Assembly: GCA_017642885.1 (NCBI GenBank)
Contig: JAEPOM010000014.1
Coordinates: forward strand, 24,072-88,071
DNA length: 64,000 nt
From: Henriciella sp.
Lineage (GTDB): Bacteria; Pseudomonadota; Alphaproteobacteria; Caulobacterales; Hyphomonadaceae
Reading direction: 5' to 3'
Shown: positions 16,542 through 25,559 of the stretch, one piece after another
How the letters are laid out: every line of letters starts with the position of its first letter
Numbering within the stretch: position 1 is the first letter of the stretch
Position numbers and translations under genes: made by a program
The notes under the pieces: model-generated
Told to the model about the DNA's origin: nothing
Databases searched by the model: none
The model's input: the letters and a program-made list of their open reading frames with translations, nothing else

Positions 16542-17531
16542 CTACCCACGTAATGGATGAAAGAAGCGCATCAGTTTGCTGTACTCTGCATTGTTAGGGT
16601 CCACTATTTCATGGATGCTACGTCGCGACGCACCAATCAAATTTCCCTCAAGGTAATTTTCGCCTCTTATGTCCCCGATTCCTGCACCCGGCGTTTCCGT
16701 CCAAGCATCAGCGCCTTCAGGACTAATGTTGAACAATTTAAGCCCGGAGGAAAACCCGTCCGAGATCGCTTGATTGATATGCGGGTCTCCGAAACCATAT
16801 CCGATGGTCATCAATCGAGTCCCTGACGCGTTCAGGGCTTCACGAAACAACTCACCATACCAGTTTAAGAGCGGGTCTTGCGCGATAGCGCCCGCTTTTC
16901 GGCCACCGATTATCAGCACGTTCGTTTCGGCGTCGCTTCGCCGCCACAGAGAAGACCCGTGAAGCTTAATGATCGGCTGAACATTTTTCTCAATGTGCAT
17001 AGGTGCGTCAGGATCGATCATCCAAGGTTCTGTGAGCCAACGTTGTGGTTCGAATTCGGCTAAGCTGTAAGGCGGACGAACGCATGGCCACTGAACTCCG
17101 TTCCAGCGATTCACTCCGTCCGGTAATGGAAAAACCGAGGAGGCGTATTGCCGTTCAAGCAAAATATCTTGGTTGAGGGTGTAGATTGCGTCAAATCTCG
17201 TAAGGAACTTGCGGACCAGTTGCCCAAACTCAAACTCTTGAGCGACGAAAGCGGCATTCATTTCAGCAAACATTTGCATAACGCCTTGCTCGAGTGCCTC
17301 GAGCGATTGTTTGTCATCAGTCGTTGCTCCAGCCCGTGCTGATAGCCCCTGTAGTTCTGCCAATGCCCCCTCGAAGCCGCCCGAATGTTGGTACTTCCAC
17401 AACAACTTATAAATGCCAGGTTGCTCTTGAATGCTCGGTAGTCCTATCAAATACTCGAAGACTTCGCTGGCGAGCCAGCCACCCCAATTTCTGCTGAAAC
17501 CGGCGCCGAGAAGTAGTATTCGTTTTGTCAA
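16542..17531 (-). CDS. SIR2-like (predicted NADase) domain protein
   Basis: A 329-residue protein with all the SIR2 Rossmann motifs: LLGAGFS (7-13), YTLNQD (117-122), KLHG (189-192) and GYGFGDPHIN (244-253). It has none of the zinc-binding cysteine pairs of protein deacetylase sirtuins. This matches the SIR2_2-type family whose defence members (in Thoeris, DSR and similar systems) deplete NAD+ after phage infection. It lacks the second SLOG/STALD domain of ThsA, so an unknown C-terminal region (about 255-329) may act as sensor. A nuclease-like gene follows 9 bases downstream, and the TNT-like gene lies 162 bases upstream on the same strand. Confidence 0.85.
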   Translation of the reverse strand: MTKRILLLGAGFSRNWGGWLASEVFEYLIGLPSIQEQPGIYKLLWKYQHSGGFEGALAELQGLSARAGATTDDKQSLEALEQGVMQMFAEMNAAFVAQEFEFGQLVRKFLTRFDAIYTLNQDILLERQYASSVFPLPDGVNRWNGVQWPCVRPPYSLAEFEPQRWLTEPWMIDPDAPMHIEKNVQPIIKLHGSSLWRRSDAETNVLIIGGRKAGAIAQDPLLNWYGELFREALNASGTRLMTIGYGFGDPHINQAISDGFSSGLKLFNISPEGADAWTETPGAGIGDIRGENYLEGNLIGASRRSIHEIVDPNNAEYSKLMRFFHPLRG

Positions 17532-17693
17532 AAGACGTGCTCCATGTTGCGAAGATTTTCAGGACGATGTCAGTGTTCTCAGGAACCTGGAGCCCCATCC
17601 GTTAACTCAACACTTTGGCAGAGCTGAGACGAATACCAACCCAAAAAAGACAACCAGCGCTCGGGTTGATGGGGGACGCCTCGTCTATCAAAC

Positions 17694-18416
17694 TCACAAC
17701 TCGGGGAGTATTACCGGGTTAGCGATAGGTCCATCGTTGGTAGCACCGTCAGGGAAACACACTTCAACGGCTCCGCCGCTTTGGCCATAAAGCGGAACCG
17801 ATGCACCGCAATATACCTTGGTTCCGGACTGTGGTTTGAGCTCATACCGCCAACAAGCTGGTAACAAAGACGGCAATGCGAACCTTCCGACTGCTGAGAA
17901 CCCTGTTGGTGTAAAGAAAAGCTCTGACGATGGCGCTGCGTAAGTGCCCTTGGCAATTTGCTGCCGCGTGAGTCGTCGACTATTTGGAAAGGACTCGAAG
18001 CGGTAGAACACTTCATTGGGCACACTGTTTAGGTGAAACGGCAAGTGTCCGTATATCGAATTCGGCGGGGCAGGTGGGGATCCAAGCTGAAATCGATTTG
18101 TCGCTCTCAACACGGCGAAAACGGAACGCGCTTGGCCTTCTTCGAGAGGATCAACATTTGACAACTTCGGTAGACCATCGATCCACTCATTTAGTCTTTG
18201 GACATACTCGTCTTGAACTCTTACGAATGATTCGCGAGCACGAATTCTTAGCCTCTGAATTTGTTCGAAGGCTTCTTCGTTCATCTCGATAGCAATTCTC
18301 ATGTTTGCGATCATCACAAGTCTTTCGCCCGAGAATGCTATGTGAACACCCATCGCGACTTCGGCGACGTCGACGAAGCGTTTCATTTCATCGTCATCCA
18401 ACTTGTAGATCGTCAT
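17694..18416 (-). CDS. protein with a TNT-like (NAD+ glycohydrolase-like) C-terminal region
   Basis: A 240-residue protein. Residues 1-85 are mostly helical (EEAFEQIQRLRIRARESFVRV, coiled-coil-like). Residues 155-222 read AKGTYAAPSSELFFTPTGFS, then GRFALPSLLPACWRYEL and GASVPLYGQSGGAVEVCF. This follows the order of TNT toxin domains: a G.F..P.GT segment, then RALPP, a Y.V strand, and AP.F.QPGGG.QY. Arg178 and Gln212 would be the counterparts of conserved TNT residues. TNT enzymes hydrolyse NAD+. The match is by eye and partial. The gene heads the minus-strand cluster with SIR2-like and nuclease-like genes and is divergent from a HEPN gene. Confidence 0.5.
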   Translation of the reverse strand: MTIYKLDDDEMKRFVDVAEVAMGVHIAFSGERLVMIANMRIAIEMNEEAFEQIQRLRIRARESFVRVQDEYVQRLNEWIDGLPKLSNVDPLEEGQARSVFAVLRATNRFQLGSPPAPPNSIYGHLPFHLNSVPNEVFYRFESFPNSRRLTRQQIAKGTYAAPSSELFFTPTGFSAVGRFALPSLLPACWRYELKPQSGTKVYCGASVPLYGQSGGAVEVCFPDGATNDGPIANPVILPEL

Positions 18417-18535
18417 TACCCTCTCCCTATACGAGATTATTGGAATTGTATTTCTCTCGACATAGTAACCCTATTTGTTTTATTTACGGCACGTTTGAAC
18501 GCACTCATACAAGTTAGATCTCGACAGGCAGGGCT

Positions 18536-19006
18536 ATGAACTTTGATAATTGTCCCACTCTGCATAATCAGCCGGAATCAGGCGTCTTATTTTTTAAGAT
18601 CATGATGAGGCTGGAGTACGCCTTGAAGGCGAAGAAGTTAGTGCAACCATTTGGAGAGGACTTTAAAGTTGATTGGGACAGGTTCGCGAACGAACGCCTC
18701 GGGTCCGGTTTTTTCGATTTTGTTGTCCAGTCTCAAGAAGCCGAAACGCTTATAAATGAATCCCCACTCAAGCAAATCTGGAATGGAGAAGCTTTAGAAT
18801 TTCGACCGGTTGCGCCACCTGGAAACATCCAAGAATTAATCGGCGCGGTATGCCGAGTGCGGAATAATTTGTTTCATGGTGGAAAGGCTGGTCAGATCCA
18901 ACACGGGCGAAATGAAGCGCTAATCTCGGAGGCAATAAACGTAGTACGATTGGCGCTTGAGCGAGATACAGAAATCAAAATGCTGTTTGAGACGGCGGCC
19001 GCATAG
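18536..19006 (+). CDS. HEPN-domain protein (predicted RNase/toxin)
   Basis: A 156-residue helical protein. The segment AVCRVRNNLFHGGK contains Arg109-Asn-x3-His114, the RX4-6H signature of HEPN ribonucleases. It is preceded by helices FKIMMRLEYALKAK and NIQELIGA, which fit the HEPN four-helix layout, and followed by a long C-terminal helix. HEPN proteins act in toxin-antitoxin, abortive infection and CRISPR systems. It has an AGGCAGGG ribosome binding site. It is divergent from the TNT-like gene across 119 bases, so both may share control. No clear antitoxin (such as an MNT nucleotidyltransferase) is next to it. It is the last gene before the tRNA end. Confidence 0.72.
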   Translation: MNFDNCPTLHNQPESGVLFFKIMMRLEYALKAKKLVQPFGEDFKVDWDRFANERLGSGFFDFVVQSQEAETLINESPLKQIWNGEALEFRPVAPPGNIQELIGAVCRVRNNLFHGGKAGQIQHGRNEALISEAINVVRLALERDTEIKMLFETAAA

Positions 19007-19408
19007 CTGAAGCGTAGATTGCATTGTAGCACGTGCGGGTCGACTCAAGATCGCGAGTTGGCATTATTCCAGACGCCTGTTTTTATGCAATCGGTGTTCT
19101 GTTGCGACCGCCCATGCGCCCCAGGTCTAAAGGAAGTCACTCTTGTCGATGGACCCAATTACGTACGCTCTTGAGGTCAATAGACTCCTACATTTTCGCT
19201 TTTGAACAAAGCGATAGCCACCGCCGCAGCAGGCAAAAAACCAACTTTGGGGTCAGATTAAGAATGCATGTTGGCGCAAAATGTCCGCTTTCGGCGTTCA
19301 GAAGGCGAAGGCAATGTAAGCGGCGCTCACCTGAAGAGGGGTGAATTGGGGGATGAAAACCCCGCTTAATAAAAATATATCACAAAAACAATGGTTTATA
19401 GCTCACTT
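19007..19408. other. 402-base right end of the element, no gene seen
   Basis: This is the stretch between the HEPN gene and the tRNA attachment site. Its open frames (such as 19033-19344) are Arg/Ser-rich without ribosome binding site or family pattern, and look like shadows. It becomes AT-rich close to the tRNA (AATAAAAATATATC at about 19367-19380), as expected for the arm region of an attachment site. Confidence 0.5.
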
Positions 19409-19423
19409 TGGCGGAGAGAGAGG
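19409..19423. repeat. attR: right copy of the 15-bp repeat, inside tRNA-Ser
   Basis: TGGCGGAGAGAGAGG is identical to 8751-8765. These bases are the CCA end, discriminator, acceptor strand and the last bases of the T-arm of tRNA-Ser, so the intact tRNA is kept at this junction. Confidence 0.75.
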
Positions 19424-19498
19424 GATTCGAACCCTCGGAACGCTTGCGCGCTCAACGGTTTTCGAGACCGTCCCGTTCAGCCACTCCGGCACCTCTCC
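19409..19498 (-). tRNA. tRNA-Ser (anticodon CGA)
   Basis: A 90-base class II tRNA read on the minus strand. The 7-bp acceptor stem GGAGAGG pairs with TCTCTCC, the discriminator is G and CCA is encoded. The T-arm is GAGGG-TTCGAAT-CCCTC, and the anticodon stem-loop is ACGGT-CTCGAAA-ACCGT, giving anticodon CGA. A long variable arm (GAGCGCGCAAGCGTTC region) confirms tRNA-Ser. It lies just upstream of and divergent from rplU, and its 3' end is the attachment site of the 10.7-kb element. Confidence 0.97.
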
Positions 19499-19666
19499 GC
19501 GCGGGGATCCCCTAGCGCTGGACGAATAACGCATCAAGCCCTGCATTTCATGCGGAAATGGGTTTGACTCAGAAGCGTGTTTGGTGTTTACCCGCGCCTT
19601 CATGTCCGCGCCGGTTTCGGCAGCGGCCAAAGTTTCATTCTTTATGTTCTGAAAAGGACGAGCGTT

Positions 19667-20341
19667 ATGTTCGCGGTCATTAAGACAGGTGGCAAACAAT
19701 ACAAAGTTGCCGAAGGCGATGAAATCGTCATTGAGAAGCTCGCTGCGGATGCCGGCGACAGCGTTACGTTCGACAGTGTTCTGATGCTGGGCGATGGCAA
19801 GAAGGTCACCATTGGTGAGCCGGTTGTGTCTGGTGCCAGTGTTGTTGGTACCGTCGCCGAGCAGCGCAAGGGCGCCAAAGTGCTGATCATGAAAAAGCGT
19901 CAGCGCAACACCTACCGCCGCAAGAAAGGTCACCGTCAGCTGGAAACAGTCGTGACGATCGACTCGATCCTGGCGGACGGCAAGAAGGCACCAGCTAAGA
20001 AAGCGGCTCCTAAGAAAGAAGCAGCCCCTGCGAAAGAGGCGGCTCCTAAAGCAACAGCTAAGAAGCCAGCGGCGAAAAAGGACGAGGCTGCTAAGCCTGC
20101 GGCCAAGAAGGCGGCCCCTAAGAAGGAAGCCGCTCCAGCGAAAGCTGACGACCTGACGAAGATGAAGGGTCTCGGCAAAGTGTTCGCTGGAAAGTTGGAA
20201 GCGGAAGGCATCACCACTTTTGCGCAGATCGCGAAAATGAAGAAAGCCGACGTGGAAGCACTCGAGGAAAAGATCGGCGCTTCCGGAAAGTTTGAGAGCA
20301 ATGACTGGGTTGCCCAGGCCAAAGAGCTCGCGAAAGGGTAA
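19667..20341 (+). CDS. rplU: 50S ribosomal protein L21 with C-terminal HhH extension
   Basis: A 224-residue L21, about twice the usual 102. Residues 1-102 are the canonical domain ([37 protein letters not shown]). A long Ala/Lys/Pro tract of repeated '[13 protein letters not shown]' units follows. Residues from about 163 on form a helix-hairpin-helix-like domain ([20 protein letters not shown] and [16 protein letters not shown]). This longer form is common in alphaproteobacteria. The ATG at 19667 with AAAAGGACG upstream was chosen because it matches the L21 start. rpmA follows 41 bases later, the usual pair. The tail may touch rRNA or other factors. Confidence 0.95.
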   Translation: MFAVIKTGGKQYKVAEGDEIVIEKLAADAGDSVTFDSVLMLGDGKKVTIGEPVVSGASVVGTVAEQRKGAKVLIMKKRQRNTYRRKKGHRQLETVVTIDSILADGKKAPAKKAAPKKEAAPAKEAAPKATAKKPAAKKDEAAKPAAKKAAPKKEAAPAKADDLTKMKGLGKVFAGKLEAEGITTFAQIAKMKKADVEALEEKIGASGKFESNDWVAQAKELAKG

Positions 20342-20382
20342 GTTTTCGGCTATAGGCTGAAACGTAAGATTGGAGACCGGAT

Positions 20383-20652
20383 ATGGCTCATAAGAAATCA
20401 GGCGGCTCGTCGAAGAACGGACGCGATTCAAATCCTAAGTACCTCGGCACCAAAAAGTATGGTGGCGAGCACGTAATCCCGGGCAATATCATCATTCGCC
20501 AACGCGGAACCAAGACCTATCCGGGTCGCGGCGTCGGCATGGGCAAGGATCACACCCTCTTCGCACTCGTCGAGGGAAAAGTGGAATTTACGCGCAAGCG
20601 CGGCAACCGTCAGTTCGTGTCGGTGACACCGCTTGCGGACGCAGCTGAATAG
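20383..20652 (+). CDS. rpmA: 50S ribosomal protein L27
   Basis: An 89-residue L27 of normal length, starting [20 protein letters not shown] and continuing [20 protein letters not shown] and the [16 protein letters not shown] block. The N-terminal tail that reaches the peptidyl transferase centre is present and uncleaved (no Firmicutes-type pre-sequence). It sits directly after rplU and shares its promoter. A strong terminator follows 41 bases after the stop. Confidence 0.98.
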   Translation: MAHKKSGGSSKNGRDSNPKYLGTKKYGGEHVIPGNIIIRQRGTKTYPGRGVGMGKDHTLFALVEGKVEFTRKRGNRQFVSVTPLADAAE

Positions 20653-20693
20653 CGCGACCCAGCATCGGTCGCCGAGGGGTGGCCAAAGAATCC

Positions 20694-20725
20694 AAGGGGA
20701 GGCAGGCCACTGCCTCCCCTTTTTC
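20694..20725 (+). terminator. Rho-independent terminator after rplU-rpmA
   Basis: A perfect 10-bp stem (AGGGGAGGCA with TGCCTCCCCT, 6-base loop) is followed by TTTTTCTTT. It separates the ribosomal protein pair from the GNAT genes. Confidence 0.9.
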
Positions 20726-20749
20726 TTTGCCCCCCGACGGAGACCACAA

Positions 20750-21304
20750 ATGAGCAGATCATTTGAATTCAGGTCTGAACGCTTCCTGATGCGCCCACCC
20801 GTGGCGCAGGATGCCCGGCAGATCGCGTGCTGCGTCAATGATGCCGAAATGGCGCGCAATCTCGCGCGACTACCTTATCCTTATGCGCCGGGCGACGCGC
20901 TGGACTGGATAGCGTATGCCGACCAAGCCCGTGAGCGGGGCAGCGAATATGCGTTTGTGATTACGCACGCTGAAGCTGGGGTGATTGGATCGGTTGGCTT
21001 CAATCGCACGTCTGGAGAAGCGTGGGAGATCGGATATTGGGTCGACAAGGCGGTTCAGGGGCGCGGCGTTGCAACCGAGGCTGCGCGCGCGTTGATCGCC
21101 TGGGGCGAGGCAGAGTTTGGAGTCACCAGTTTCATCGCCGGACACTTTCAGGACAATCCGGCATCCGGGCGGGTGCTTGGTAAGCTGGGCTTCGAACGGG
21201 TCGGCGAGAAGATGATGTTTAGTCAGGGCCGCGGCGGCAGAGATGCGGCGTGGCGGTATGCACTGAGCCTCCAGAGTGATACCGCCATAGGTGCAGCAGG
21301 ATAA
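20750..21304 (+). CDS. GNAT family N-acetyltransferase (first of a tandem pair)
   Basis: A 184-residue acetyltransferase of the RimJ/RimL type (Acetyltransf_3). After FEFRSERFLMRPPVAQDARQ come the strands IGSVGFNRTSGEAWEIGYWV, then the acetyl-CoA loop VQGRGVATEAARALI and the motif B-like HFQDNPASGRVLGKLGF. The substrate cannot be told: this group modifies ribosomal protein N termini, small amines or antibiotics. ATG 20750 follows a GGAG site right after the terminator of rpmA. A second GNAT of the same design starts 13 bases later, and obgE follows, so the run forms one transcription unit. Confidence 0.87.
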   Translation: MSRSFEFRSERFLMRPPVAQDARQIACCVNDAEMARNLARLPYPYAPGDALDWIAYADQARERGSEYAFVITHAEAGVIGSVGFNRTSGEAWEIGYWVDKAVQGRGVATEAARALIAWGEAEFGVTSFIAGHFQDNPASGRVLGKLGFERVGEKMMFSQGRGGRDAAWRYALSLQSDTAIGAAG

Positions 21305-21316
21305 GGGGGGAGGACA

Positions 21317-21874
21317 ATGGCCAATCCGATCATATTAAGAACGCAGCGGCTGGTCTTGCGACCACCCCTCCCGCATGACGCCCCTCAGATCGCTGAGCGG
21401 ATCGGGGTAAAAGCCGTTGCGTGGAATTTGGGGCGTGCACCGTTTCCCTACCAGCTTTCCGATGCGCAAGACTGGCTCGAGCGGGTGCCCAAAGGCTGGG
21501 TCGAGGACACCGCCTATGTGCTGCTCATCACGCACGCCGAACACGGCGTGATCGGGTGTGTTGGTCTCGACCTCAAGCCTATGGATGTCTGGGAGATCGG
21601 CTACTGGCTCGGCCAGGACTGGTGGGGCCAGGGCTATGTGACGGAAGCTGCGCAGGCCGTCATGGATTGGGCTGAAACGGAAATGGAGATTCAGCAATTC
21701 GCATCCGGGCATTTCACGGATAATCCCGCATCTGGGCGTGTTTTGAAGAAGCTCGGCTTTGACCCTTGCGGTGAAGTTGAGCTGTTCGGGCAGGCACGGG
21801 GACGAAAAAGCCCGGCCCTTCGCTACACAAAAGGCACAGATCCCCACCTGGCCTTGCGTATTGCCGCACATTAG
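21317..21874 (+). CDS. GNAT family N-acetyltransferase (second of a tandem pair)
   Basis: A 185-residue RimJ/RimL-type acetyltransferase, a clear paralogue of the gene before it: both have RPPxxxDAxQI near the start, a WEIGYW strand, a GQG/GRG acetyl-CoA loop and HFxDNPASGRVLxKLGF. In this copy the loop reads WWGQGYVTEAAQAV. It starts 13 bases after the first GNAT and ends 15 bases before obgE. Gene duplication in place is the simplest origin. The substrate is unknown. Confidence 0.87.
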   Translation: MANPIILRTQRLVLRPPLPHDAPQIAERIGVKAVAWNLGRAPFPYQLSDAQDWLERVPKGWVEDTAYVLLITHAEHGVIGCVGLDLKPMDVWEIGYWLGQDWWGQGYVTEAAQAVMDWAETEMEIQQFASGHFTDNPASGRVLKKLGFDPCGEVELFGQARGRKSPALRYTKGTDPHLALRIAAH

Positions 21875-22935
<1,061 letters not shown>

Positions 22936-22936
<1 letters not shown>

Positions 22937-24063
22937 TGACCGCGAAGGCTCTCGACTCCTTGCGCGCAGCGAAACGGATCGTTGTCAAAATCGGCTCCGC
23001 ATTGGTGGCTGAGGACGGGCGTGCGCGGCAGGACTGGCTGAACTCATTGGCGCAGGACATGTCGGCGCATCGCGCCGCGGGTCAGGACGTTATATTGGTC
23101 TCCTCCGGCGCGATTGCGCTTGGGCGCGACAGACTCGGCCCTGATCGCCCGCGTAAACTGGAAGAAAAACAAGCCGCTGCGGCTCTCGGGCAACCGCTCT
23201 TGATGGCGGCGCTCTCAAAAGCGTTCGACGCGCATGATGTGCCTGTGGCGCAAGCGCTGTTGACGCTGGACGACACTGAGAACCGGCGTCGTTGGCTGAA
23301 TGCGCGCGCGACCCTCGAAACCCTTCTTGGCGCAGGCGCGATCCCTGTGATCAATGAGAACGATTCCGTTGCAACCGACGAAATTCGCTATGGCGACAAT
23401 GACAGGCTGGCCGCACGGGTGGCCCAGATGGTGGGCGCCGATGCGCTCGTATTGCTATCGGATGTCAGCGGTCTCTACACGGCCGACCCAAGAACAGACG
23501 GCAATGCCCGCCACATTCCCGTCATCGAAGAGCTCACCGCAGCGCATGTTGATATGGCGGGCGATATCAATCAGGCAGCGGATGTCGGCAGCGGCGGAAT
23601 GACGACCAAACTTGCCGCGGCTCGGATTGCCCAAGGCGCCGGCTGTATGACCGTGATCACGCTCGGAACAGCCCTCAATCCTCTTTCGGTTCTATCAAAT
23701 GGCGGGTTAGCGACTTTCGTGCTGCCTTCCATGACGCCTGAGAAAGCGCGGGAGATTTGGCTGCGCGGACATCTCACGCCTGAGGGCACCGTCTATGTAG
23801 ATGCGGGCGCCGCAACGGCGCTGCGCAGCGGCGCGAGCTTGCTTCCCGTCGGCGTGACACGCATTGAAGGCCGGTTTGCGCGCGGCGCGGCAGTGGCAAT
23901 CAAGAATGATGCAGGTCGTCTGATCGGCAAAGGCATCACGGCCTACGGGGCGGAAGACGCAGCCCGGATCGCGGGATTGCAATCTGATGCAGTGGAGGCG
24001 CAGCTTGGTTACCGGGGCCGACCTGCACTGGTTCACAGAAATGATCTGATCCTCGAAACCTGA
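22936..24063 (+). CDS. proB: glutamate 5-kinase
   Basis: A 375-residue enzyme with the N-terminal amino-acid kinase domain (IVVKIGSALVAEDGRARQDW, LVSSGAIALGRDRLG, INENDSVATDEIRYGDND, TKLAAARIAQGAG) and a C-terminal PUA domain (about 282-375). It phosphorylates glutamate in the first step of proline synthesis. Its start codon overlaps the obgE stop, so it is translationally coupled. proA, normally next, is not present downstream; a transporter follows instead. Confidence 0.97.
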
Positions 24064-24106
24064 AGCCTTCTTGACTTCTTAAGCCAAGCTCTGCCCATGT
24101 GAGCGG

Positions 24107-25558
24107 ATGGATAAATCTCCTCATCTTGCGGGTCGGATTGGCCTCGTTCTCGGGCCAGGCCTCGCCGCTATCATGTTACTCGTCGGGGCGCCGGAGGGCC
24201 TGGCTTTTCCGGCCTGGGCGACAGCGGCGCTCTTGGTATGGATGGCGATCTGGTGGGCGACGGAGCCGATACCGATCCCCGTGACGTCCTTGTTGCCGTT
24301 GATCGTACTGCCTTTGTTTGATGCGGGATCGCCCAAACAAATCGGGTCTGGCTATGCCGATCATATCGTTCTTCTCTTGCTCGGCGGATTTATCGTTGCG
24401 CTCAGCATCGAGCGGTGGAACCTGCACAAGCGGATTGCCCTCAACGTGGTATCGGCGGTTGGCGCATCCCCAATGTCGCTCGTGGCAGGGTTCATGATCG
24501 CAACCGCTCTGCTGTCCATGTGGATATCGAATACGGCGACAACCTTGATGATGGTGCCGATTGCGCTGTCTGCCGCTGCGGCTTTGAAAGACGATGATGG
24601 GCGCTTCGTCACCGCCCTATTGCTTGGGGTGTGCTATGCCGCGTCGATAGGCGGGGCCGGTACTCCGATTGGAACCCCGACGAATTTGATCGCGATTGAC
24701 TGGCTGCAGAACAATGCCGGGGCGAGCATCAGCTTTGTCGAGTGGATGAGCTTCGGCATTCCCGCAGTGCTCCTGCTCATTCCCGCGGCCTGGTGGAGTG
24801 TTACCCGTGGGCTCGGCAAGATCGAGAATAGCGAAGGCGCTATTCTCGAAGTTCGCTCGCAGAAAACAGCGCTTGGCAATATGACCGTGCCGGAACAGCG
24901 CGTGGCGATGGTGTTTGCCCTGGTGGCGGTGCTGTGGGTGAGCCGGCGCTGGACGGTGCAAGGGCTCGAAGCGATTGGGTGGGACACGCTAAGCCAATAT
25001 AGCGGCGCGCAGGTGGATATGATGATCGCGATGCTGGGCGCGGTATTGGTTTTCGTCATTCCCGCAGGCGGCGGGCAATCGCGCGCAATCTTGAATTGGA
25101 CAGAAGCGAGCAAGCTCCCTTGGGGCGTTTTACTTTTGTTTGGGGGTGGAATCGCGCTTGGGCGGGCAGTTCGCGATACGGGTTTGTCGGCTTGGATCGG
25201 TCAGAATCTTGAGCCATTGTCTGTGCTGCCGCCAATCGTTTTCATCGCTGTTGTGGTTGCGTTGGTGATTTTCCTGACGGAACTGACCAGCAATGTTGCG
25301 ACGATGACCACGCTTGCTCCAATTCTTGGGGCATTATCGGTCGCGATAGGCGCAGCCCCTGCGAGCCTGCTCGCACCTGCAGCTGTGGCGGCGAGCTGCG
25401 CGTTCATGTTGCCTGTCGCGACCGCTCCAAATGCGATCATTTACGCAACCGATGAAATCCCGATTGGTAAGATGATCGCGCGCGGTTTGCGCGTGAACCT
25501 GATCGGTATTGCGGTGATTACAGCGATAGGGTTCTGGCTCGCGCCGCTCGTGCTCTAG
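24107..25558 (+). CDS. SLC13/DASS family permease
   Basis: A 483-residue inner-membrane transporter with about 11-12 helices. The two substrate-binding hairpin motifs of the DASS family are recognisable: WISNTATTLMMVPIALS in the first half and ELTSNVATMTTLAPIL in the second. The sodium-binding GTPIGTPTNLIAI segment is present. DASS transporters move succinate, malate, citrate or sulfate with sodium; which one cannot be read here. The start has only a weak ribosome binding site (GAGCGG). It ends one base before the convergent HPr gene. Confidence 0.88.
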   Translation: MDKSPHLAGRIGLVLGPGLAAIMLLVGAPEGLAFPAWATAALLVWMAIWWATEPIPIPVTSLLPLIVLPLFDAGSPKQIGSGYADHIVLLLLGGFIVALSIERWNLHKRIALNVVSAVGASPMSLVAGFMIATALLSMWISNTATTLMMVPIALSAAAALKDDDGRFVTALLLGVCYAASIGGAGTPIGTPTNLIAIDWLQNNAGASISFVEWMSFGIPAVLLLIPAAWWSVTRGLGKIENSEGAILEVRSQKTALGNMTVPEQRVAMVFALVAVLWVSRRWTVQGLEAIGWDTLSQYSGAQVDMMIAMLGAVLVFVIPAGGGQSRAILNWTEASKLPWGVLLLFGGGIALGRAVRDTGLSAWIGQNLEPLSVLPPIVFIAVVVALVIFLTELTSNVATMTTLAPILGALSVAIGAAPASLLAPAAVAASCAFMLPVATAPNAIIYATDEIPIGKMIARGLRVNLIGIAVITAIGFWLAPLVL

Positions 25559-25559
25559 C

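Larger units (their letters stand above)
8751..19423. mobile_element. integrated element at tRNA-Ser(CGA), phage-satellite-like with defence cargo
   Basis: The element is bounded by an exact 15-bp direct repeat equal to the last 15 bases of tRNA-Ser(CGA) including CCA (8751-8765 and 19409-19423). Flanking bases on both sides of the repeats differ, as expected of an att core. Inside, in order: tyrosine integrase, AlpA, Toprim primase, DUF3987 protein, an inverted iteron-like repeat, P27-like terminase small subunit, DM13 exported protein, an orphan ParA pair, then PD-(D/E)XK-like, SIR2-like, TNT-like and HEPN genes next to the tRNA. There are no capsid or tail genes. This fits a phage-inducible-island-like satellite or a small integrative island. 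Removing it would place the tRNA 3' end 3 bases after the TPR gene stop, a normal spacing. Confidence 0.8.

Noticed and set aside
19033..19344. Plus-strand open frame of 103 codons at the right end of the element
   Set aside because: Arg/Ser-rich, no ribosome binding site, no family; looks like random open frame in the attachment arm.
19403..20431. 342-codon minus-strand open frame across tRNA-Ser and rplU
   Set aside because: It is antisense to L21 and L27 and runs through the tRNA; its Leu/Phe/Arg-rich product is the shadow of the Ala/Lys tract.
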